Shown piece after piece: positions 5,975 through 10,249 of a stretch of DNA of 10,249 nucleotides. Every line of letters begins with the position of its first letter. Position 1 is the stretch's first letter. The translations under genes were made by a program, and so were the position numbers. The DNA is taken from the NCBI GenBank assembly GCA_937901435.1, contig CALGTJ010000655.1, forward strand, positions 1-10,249, in the 5' to 3' direction. The notes below the pieces were generated by a model that was not told the origin of the DNA, made no database searches, and was given only the letters and a program-made list of their open reading frames with translations. The DNA comes from an uncultured Rhodobacter sp. Its GTDB lineage: Bacteria; Pseudomonadota; Alphaproteobacteria; Rhodobacterales; Rhodobacteraceae.

Positions 5975-8172
5975 CCGATTTCACCTATGCCGTTGACGCC
6001 GACGGGATCGCCACAATCGCCTGGAATCAGACCGGGACATCCATGAATGTCATGTCTTTCGAAGGGCTTGATCAACTGAATACACATGTGGATACAGCGC
6101 TGGCCGACGCAGCTGTCAAAGGCATTGTGATCACCTCGGCCAAGGACAGCTTTGCCGGGGGCATGGATCTGAATGTGCTGGCACGGATGCGCGATGATGC
6201 GGGCGACGAGCCGGCCAAAGGCCTGTTCGATGGCATCCAGCAAATGCACAGGCTGTTGCGCAAAATCGAACTGGCGGGGATGGACCCCAAGACCCAGAAG
6301 GGCGGCAAACCCGTGGCCTGCGCCCTGCCCGGCACGGCCGTCGGCATCGGCTATGAGTTGGCGCTGGCGTGCCATCGCATCTTTGCCGCCGACATCCCCA
6401 AAGCCAAGATTGGCCTGCCCGAAATCATGATTGGCCTGTTTCCCGGCGCCGGCGGCACCACCCGTCTTGTGCGTAAAATGGGCGCAATGGCCGCCGCGCC
6501 CTTCCTGCTGGAAGGCAAGCTTTGCGATCCCGTCAAAGCCAAAGCAGCCGGGTTGATTGACGAGGTCGTCGCCGATCCGGTCACCGCCGCAAAAGCATGG
6601 ATCTTGCAGGCAAAAGACGCCGATCTGGTCAAGCCGTGGGATGCACGTGGCTATAAAATGCCCGGCGGCACGCCCTATACGCCCTCTGGTTTTATGACCT
6701 TTGTCGGGGCCGCTGCCATGGTCCATGGCAAAACCCAAGGGGTCTATCCTGCCGCCAAAGCCCTTTTGGCCGCCGTCTATGAAGGCGCGCAGGTGCCCTT
6801 TGACACCGCGCTGAAAATCGAGGCGCGCTATTTTACCTCTGTTCTGCTAAACCCCTCGTCCAGCGCCATGATCCGCTCGCTGTTCCTCAACAAAGAAGCT
6901 CTGGAAAAAGGGGCCGTGCGCCCCACCGACATCCCCGACCAGCGGGTCAAAAAACTGGGCGTCATGGGCGCGGGCATGATGGGTGCAGGCATTTCTCTGG
7001 TCTCGGCGCTGGCCGGCATCGAGGTGGTGCTGATCGACCAAAGCCAAGAGGCCGCTGACAAAGGCAAATCCTACACCGCCACCTATATGGATAAGGGCAT
7101 CCAGCGCAAAAAGGCGACGCCGGAAAAGAAAGAGGCCGTGCTGGGCCTGATTACCGCAACCACCGATTTTGCCGCGCTCAAAGACTGCGACCTGATCGTC
7201 GAGGCGGTGTTTGAAGATCCTGCAATCAAAGCCGACGTCACCCGCAGGGTGGAGGAGGTAATCCCGCAGAATTGTATTTTTGCCACCAACACCTCAACCC
7301 TGCCGATCAGCGATCTCGCCAAGGCCAGCGCCCGCCCAGACCAATTCATCGGCATCCATTTCTTCAGCCCCGTCGATAAAATGATGCTGGTCGAAATCAT
7401 CAAAGGGGCACAAACCGGCGACCGGGCGGTTGCCAAAGCCCTTGATTACGCACGCCAAATTCGAAAAACGCCGATCGTGGTAAATGACGCGCGCTTTTTC
7501 TATGCCAACCGCTGCATTATTCCCTACATCAACGAAGGCATTCGCATGGTGGCCGAAGGTGTCCCTCCCGCCCTTATCGAAAACGCTGCAAAACTGCTGG
7601 GAATGCCGCTTGGGCCGCTTCAACTTGTCGATGAAACCTCGATTGATCTAGGCGCAAAAATCGCACGAGCGACAAAGGCGGCGATGGGCAATGAATACCC
7701 CGACGCTGCCGTAGACGATGTCTTGTTCTGGATGGAAGGGGACAAACGCTTGGGTCGCAAGGCCAAAGCGGGTTTTTACGCCTATGACGAGGCCGGCAAG
7801 CGGACCGGACTTTGGCGCGGTCTCACGGATCGCTACCCCCTTGCCGCCGATCATCCAGACCTCACAGAGGTCCAGCACCGGCTGATGATGGCGCAGGTCC
7901 TGGAGGCCGTGCGCGCCAAAGAAGAAAACGTGCTGCTGGATATTCGCGAGGGCGACGTGGGCGCAATTCTGGGATGGGGGTTTGCGCCTTGGTCCGGTGG
8001 GCCGTTTGGCTGGCTGGACATTCTGGGCGCGGGTCGCGCTGTAGAGATCTGCGAGGATCTGACAGAACGCCATGGCGCTCGATTTACAGCACCTCAACTG
8101 TTACGCGATATCGCGGCGAGCAGAGAGACGTTTTATGGCCGCTTTACCACGGACAAACCAAACGCAGCCTAA
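5971..8172 (+). CDS. fadJ: FadJ-type enoyl-CoA hydratase / 3-hydroxyacyl-CoA dehydrogenase
   Basis: This 733-residue two-enzyme protein hydrates 2-enoyl-CoA and oxidises the L-3-hydroxyacyl-CoA with NAD, supplying the 3-ketoacyl-CoA for the thiolase in the same operon. The N-terminal crotonase domain (about 1-210) has FAGGMDL (61-67), GTAVGIGYELALACH with Glu129, and KIGLPEIMIGLFPGAGG with Glu151; these are the two acid/base glutamates of FadB-type hydratases. The NAD-binding domain starts near 327 with LGVMGAGMMGAG (Gly333, Gly335, Gly338). NTSTLPISDLA (440-450) and IGIHFFSPV with His463 plus Glu475 form the dehydrogenase site. Two C-terminal helical domains follow (about 508-725). Its length is close to E. 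coli FadB/FadJ. GGAGA at 5960-5964 is a good ribosome binding site six bases before the ATG, and ATGA overlap couples it to the second cupin. The symbol is used at family level; a FadB designation is also possible. Confidence 0.95.
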   Translation: MTDFTYAVDADGIATIAWNQTGTSMNVMSFEGLDQLNTHVDTALADAAVKGIVITSAKDSFAGGMDLNVLARMRDDAGDEPAKGLFDGIQQMHRLLRKIELAGMDPKTQKGGKPVACALPGTAVGIGYELALACHRIFAADIPKAKIGLPEIMIGLFPGAGGTTRLVRKMGAMAAAPFLLEGKLCDPVKAKAAGLIDEVVADPVTAAKAWILQAKDADLVKPWDARGYKMPGGTPYTPSGFMTFVGAAAMVHGKTQGVYPAAKALLAAVYEGAQVPFDTALKIEARYFTSVLLNPSSSAMIRSLFLNKEALEKGAVRPTDIPDQRVKKLGVMGAGMMGAGISLVSALAGIEVVLIDQSQEAADKGKSYTATYMDKGIQRKKATPEKKEAVLGLITATTDFAALKDCDLIVEAVFEDPAIKADVTRRVEEVIPQNCIFATNTSTLPISDLAKASARPDQFIGIHFFSPVDKMMLVEIIKGAQTGDRAVAKALDYARQIRKTPIVVNDARFFYANRCIIPYINEGIRMVAEGVPPALIENAAKLLGMPLGPLQLVDETSIDLGAKIARATKAAMGNEYPDAAVDDVLFWMEGDKRLGRKAKAGFYAYDEAGKRTGLWRGLTDRYPLAADHPDLTEVQHRLMMAQVLEAVRAKEENVLLDIREGDVGAILGWGFAPWSGGPFGWLDILGAGRAVEICEDLTERHGARFTAPQLLRDIAASRETFYGRFTTDKPNAA

Positions 8173-8185
8173 AACAGAATCGGGA

Positions 8186-8887
8186 TCAGCCAAAACAAAC
8201 GGCTGGGGCTGTGAATGAGGTCGAGCACCCAACAAGGTCTTCGTCCTCAAGGCATTCCAGTAGCATTGCGGCCTCCTCGCTGGACAGCACGGTGTATTGT
8301 GCGGCGTCGGGGCGCGCCTCCAGCAGATCAACCATGTTGACCACGCCCAAGCTTGGGCAAAACACCAAAGCGCCGACATTGGCAAAGACCACTTCGTCAT
8401 TGTCAAACTGAAGCTGGATGACCTGATGCTCACCGCGTGGCATGCGTCTTTCGATCCCGCGCAGACCCTCCAGATCAGCGGCAGAAACCAACTGAAACGG
8501 GTCACCGAACAGCGTATCACCAGAATCGCTTTCAATCATCACGGATTGCTCGGCCAGCAGGGTCATCGGGTTCTGATTGCCCAGCGCACCGGCAGGCACA
8601 TGCAAGGGCCAGAGCGAGGCGGGACAGATGGAATCGGCCTCCCAGTTTTGACCACATGTGATGCTGCGCACAGGCTGCAGACCGCGATCAAACGTCAGAA
8701 CAAGATCACCCTCGGCGATGGCCTCTACCGGACGCCAGCCCGTCGCCGTTGCGACTTTGGTCCCGGCAATCAGACCAAATGCCAGACCGACAGATCTTTT
8801 GGATTGGGCCGATCCCCAGGTTGCGCCAGAATCCTGACGGTAGGTCCGTGGCTCGTTGCCAAACAGTGTCTTACTCAGTCCAAACAT
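8186..8887 (-). CDS. Hint domain protein (Hint_2 type), apparently inactive active site
   Basis: This 233-residue protein converges on fadJ, 13 bases from its stop. Residues about 36-75 (AFGLIAGTKVATATGWRPVEAI, then EGDLVLTFDRG) match the start of Hint_2 domains, the Hedgehog/intein-like self-processing fold common in Rhodobacteraceae. The later part keeps the family outline: LLAEQSVMI (110-118), TLFGDPFQLV (125-134), and EHQVIQLQFDNDEVVFANVGALVFCPS (153-179). Two usual active-site positions look changed. The Cys that normally opens the domain (CFTxGT-like) is Gly38, and the SPQHRVL-like His position is Ser115. It therefore probably cannot cleave itself and may have a structural or binding role. 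The C-terminal tail is acidic (LSSEEAAMLLECLEDEDLVG). There is no signal peptide. The ATG at 8887 follows GGTGGA in the upstream minus strand. Alignment by eye; function unknown. Confidence 0.85.
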   Translation of the reverse strand: MFGLSKTLFGNEPRTYRQDSGATWGSAQSKRSVGLAFGLIAGTKVATATGWRPVEAIAEGDLVLTFDRGLQPVRSITCGQNWEADSICPASLWPLHVPAGALGNQNPMTLLAEQSVMIESDSGDTLFGDPFQLVSAADLEGLRGIERRMPRGEHQVIQLQFDNDEVVFANVGALVFCPSLGVVNMVDLLEARPDAAQYTVLSSEEAAMLLECLEDEDLVGCSTSFTAPAVCFG

Positions 8888-8936
8888 GTTCTCATTCCAC
8901 CGAATTTTTTAGCGTGTTTTTGATTTTCAAACGTTT

Positions 8937-8965
8937 TTTATTTTGGACTGCTCGATGAAAACCAA
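8937..8965 (-). promoter_or_regulatory. Candidate promoter of the Hint gene
   Basis: On the minus strand, TTGGTT (8965-8960) is followed after 17 bases by AATAAA (8942-8937), a loose match to sigma-70 -35 and -10 boxes. It would give a leader of roughly 40-50 bases before the ATG at 8887. The AT-rich setting makes chance matches likely, so this is weak. Confidence 0.2.
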
Positions 8966-8979
8966 ATGCCTTGATTCGC

Positions 8980-9024
8980 ATGCCCAATCTGAGCCATGAA
9001 TTCGGTCATATTGGGGCATTTTTT
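8980..9024 (+). terminator. Hairpin with T-run, possible plus-strand terminator
   Basis: ATGCCCAAT (8980-8988) can pair with ATTGGGGCAT (9010-9019) through nine base pairs with one bulged G and a 21-base loop, and T residues follow through 9024. In the plus direction this has the form of an intrinsic terminator, and could stop read-through from the beta-oxidation operon before it runs antisense into the sulfotransferase gene. The loop is long and no plus-strand gene ends nearby, so the call is weak. Confidence 0.25.
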
Positions 9025-9088
9025 CGGCAATCGCGTCAATTCTGCGATTTGAAGAGGTTTTGGCTCAAAAATGACAACAATTTTCCAC

Positions 9089-9730
9089 TTAAAAGCTGTA
9101 TCCGAAGCGCGTTATGTCTTCCCGGCAGAGATTGGCAACCAGCTCTTTGGTCTGGTCATCATAGTAGTGCTGGTGATTCTTTTCGCGATCAGAGGCGTTC
9201 ACCTGCGGGATTTCATCCAGACGAAAGCCAAGATGGGCCTCTAACGGGCCCATATCCTCGGCCAGATGTTCCAAACGGATGAAATGCGTCGGGCGTTCCG
9301 TTCCACTGCAATCCCGCACATAGGATCCATAGGGAGAGCCACTGATCGACTGCCCAATGCGCGGGTCAGTGAGAAAGCTGGTGAAATCGAGCCGCCGGGC
9401 CAGACGCACAGAGAGATGGTCGAAATTCTGCATCCGCAGCCAACGATAATAGCTAACCATGCGGTCCCACGGGTTGCGCACCAGTGTGAAGATAAAAAAA
9501 TCGTCGAACTCTTCCGGACAGATCAAACCGTCAATGTCCGCCAGCGTAGAGTGCTTCCAAAGCCGCCCGGCGGTCTTGATATCCTTTTGGCGGCGCTTGC
9601 GTTTTTGGGCCTTTGGCGTGTCACCGATCAGGATATCATCCTTCATCGCACGCGCTTCTAGCGCCATCGCCGTGCCTCCAGTTTTCGGGATATGCACAAA
9701 CAGGTAACGACGGCCACGCGAAATAATCAT
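9089..9730 (-). CDS. Sulfotransferase family protein
   Basis: This 213-residue protein looks like a short bacterial sulfotransferase (Sulfotransfer_2 type), which moves sulfate from PAPS to a hydroxyl or amino group. YLFVHIPKTGGTAM (9-22) is the 5'-phosphosulfate loop, with Lys16 as the key residue. FTLVRNPWDRMVSYY (81-95) is the 3'-phosphate site, with Arg85 and Ser93. His60 in WKHSTL is a possible catalytic residue, as is common in this group. The C-terminus DITRFGYSF is typical of related proteins I recall in Rhodobacteraceae. The frame is open upstream to 9853, but the ATG at 9730 places the PAPS loop at the normal distance from the N-terminus. The start overlaps the permease stop as ATGA, and GAGGGGG lies 11 bases upstream on the minus strand. 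No signal peptide is seen. The acceptor (polysaccharide, lipid or small molecule) is unknown. Confidence 0.88.
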   Translation of the reverse strand: MIISRGRRYLFVHIPKTGGTAMALEARAMKDDILIGDTPKAQKRKRRQKDIKTAGRLWKHSTLADIDGLICPEEFDDFFIFTLVRNPWDRMVSYYRWLRMQNFDHLSVRLARRLDFTSFLTDPRIGQSISGSPYGSYVRDCSGTERPTHFIRLEHLAEDMGPLEAHLGFRLDEIPQVNASDREKNHQHYYDDQTKELVANLCREDITRFGYSF

Positions 9731-10249
9731 TCTGGCTTTTGCCCCCTCACTGCTTGGGCTCCTGCGCCACGCCGCGCCAGAACCAGCCCCGACAGAACGA
9801 TCATGCCCATGCCTACAACCGCCCAAAGACCCAGCACCTGCGACCAAAGCCACCAGCCCCAGAGCGCCCCGAAAATCAGCAGACTATATTCGAATACCGA
9901 CACAAATGACGCCTCTGCCAGCAGATACCCCTTTGTGATTAACCCAACTCCGATAACAGCCAGTAAAGACTGTATGGCCACCAACCCAAACTGCGTGCCC
10001 GATACCTGCACCCATCCGCGCACAAGGAATCCATCGGCCCCTTGCGGCACATCTGGCTGCCAAAGGGCAAGGACAGCGCAGCCCAAAAGCCCCCAGAACA
10101 GGATCGCGACGAAAAACCCGGCCAAAAGGCACAGGGTGTGTTCGCGCGCGCAATAGGCGCGGGTCATCAAAGCGGCCAGCGCATAAAGAATTCCCGCGAC
10201 GATCGGCATGATCAAAGCGGGCGAAAGCGCCGTCACATCAGGCCGCAAC
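9727..10249 (-). CDS. EamA/DMT family permease, C-terminal half (5' end outside window)
   Basis: This is an inner-membrane transporter of the drug/metabolite (DMT, EamA) superfamily. The frame is open to the right edge, so only about 173 C-terminal residues are seen and the apparent TTG start at 10248 is an artefact. Five hydrophobic segments are visible, at about residues 13-32, 40-63, 86-105, 112-135 and 138-158 of the visible part, fitting the second EamA repeat of a ten-helix protein. ASFVSVFEYSLLIFGALWGW (113-132), then GMGMIVLSGLVL, is the usual helix 9-10 pattern of the family. A short basic cytoplasmic tail follows (ARRGAGAQAVRGQKPE). The substrate cannot be inferred; DMT members export amino acids, nucleosides and other metabolites. 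Its stop overlaps the sulfotransferase start by four bases, so the two are co-translated. A functional link is possible but unproven. Confidence 0.88.
   Translation of the reverse strand, partial: LRPDVTALSPALIMPIVAGILYALAALMTRAYCAREHTLCLLAGFFVAILFWGLLGCAVLALWQPDVPQGADGFLVRGWVQVSGTQFGLVAIQSLLAVIGVGLITKGYLLAEASFVSVFEYSLLIFGALWGWWLWSQVLGLWAVVGMGMIVLSGLVLARRGAGAQAVRGQKPE

Larger units (their letters stand above)
8888..9088. other. AT-rich non-coding region between Hint and sulfotransferase genes
   Basis: This 201-base stretch is clearly richer in A and T than its surroundings and shows no coding frame of note. Because both flanking genes are on the minus strand, it should hold the promoter of the Hint gene and the 3' end of the sulfotransferase transcript. 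It contains a bulged hairpin followed by T residues on the plus strand (8980-9024) and a six-base inverted repeat AATCGC/GCGATT (9029-9049). Neither hairpin has a T-run in the minus direction, so no standard terminator for the sulfotransferase is evident. Confidence 0.55.

Noticed and set aside
5923..6738. 271-codon minus-strand open frame opposite fadJ
   Set aside because: It is antisense to the crotonase domain with its catalytic glutamates, and is low-complexity in character.
7274..7283. Bases GTATTTTTGC inside fadJ resembling the core of the 21-base repeat
   Set aside because: The match is only about ten bases and falls inside conserved coding sequence, so it is probably chance.
8297..8923. 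208-codon plus-strand open frame opposite the Hint gene
   Set aside because: The minus strand carries the Hint_2 motifs. The plus frame has none.
9731..9853. Upstream extension of the sulfotransferase frame
   Set aside because: It overlaps the last membrane helix of the permease in another frame, and would put 41 unrelated residues before the PAPS loop.

Overview
The window looks like chromosomal DNA of an alphaproteobacterium of the Rhodobacteraceae (Roseobacter group). The basis is GC-rich coding sequence with matching codon use, a mix of genes typical of that family (DmdC-like acyl-CoA dehydrogenase, FadJ-type multifunctional protein, Hint_2 protein, short sulfotransferase, EamA permease), and an intergenic 21-base element that I remember as common in roseobacter genomes. 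No tool was run. All family calls are from reading motifs.

Bases 1-8172 form one plus-strand block for acyl-CoA (fatty acid or related acid) beta-oxidation: the C-terminal part of a large DmdC/FadE-type acyl-CoA dehydrogenase, a 70-residue protein of unknown function, a second LCAD/IVD-type acyl-CoA dehydrogenase, a 274-base non-coding gap with an inverted repeat, a glutathione S-transferase, a thiolase, two tandem paralogous cupins, and a FadJ-type enoyl-CoA hydratase/3-hydroxyacyl-CoA dehydrogenase. Together they cover every step of a beta-oxidation turn: dehydrogenation (two enzymes), hydration and second oxidation (FadJ-like), and thiolysis. From the thiolase through both cupins to FadJ each stop codon overlaps the next start codon, so the four are almost certainly one co-translated unit. 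The GST lies 15 bases upstream of the thiolase and probably belongs to the same transcript.

Bases 8186-10249 carry three minus-strand genes that converge on the beta-oxidation block: a Hint-fold protein whose usual self-processing residues appear to be missing, a small sulfotransferase, and the C-terminal half of an EamA/DMT permease that runs off the right edge. The permease and sulfotransferase overlap by four bases (ATGA). The 201 bases between the Hint and sulfotransferase genes are AT-rich and non-coding, and probably hold the Hint promoter.

Most of the window is ordinary metabolism. The points worth a second look are the cupin pair locked inside the beta-oxidation unit, the 70-residue protein between the dehydrogenases, the inverted 21-base repeats at 2924-2944 and 3103-3123, and the degenerate Hint protein. 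I saw no tRNA, rRNA, CRISPR array, transposase or phage gene.
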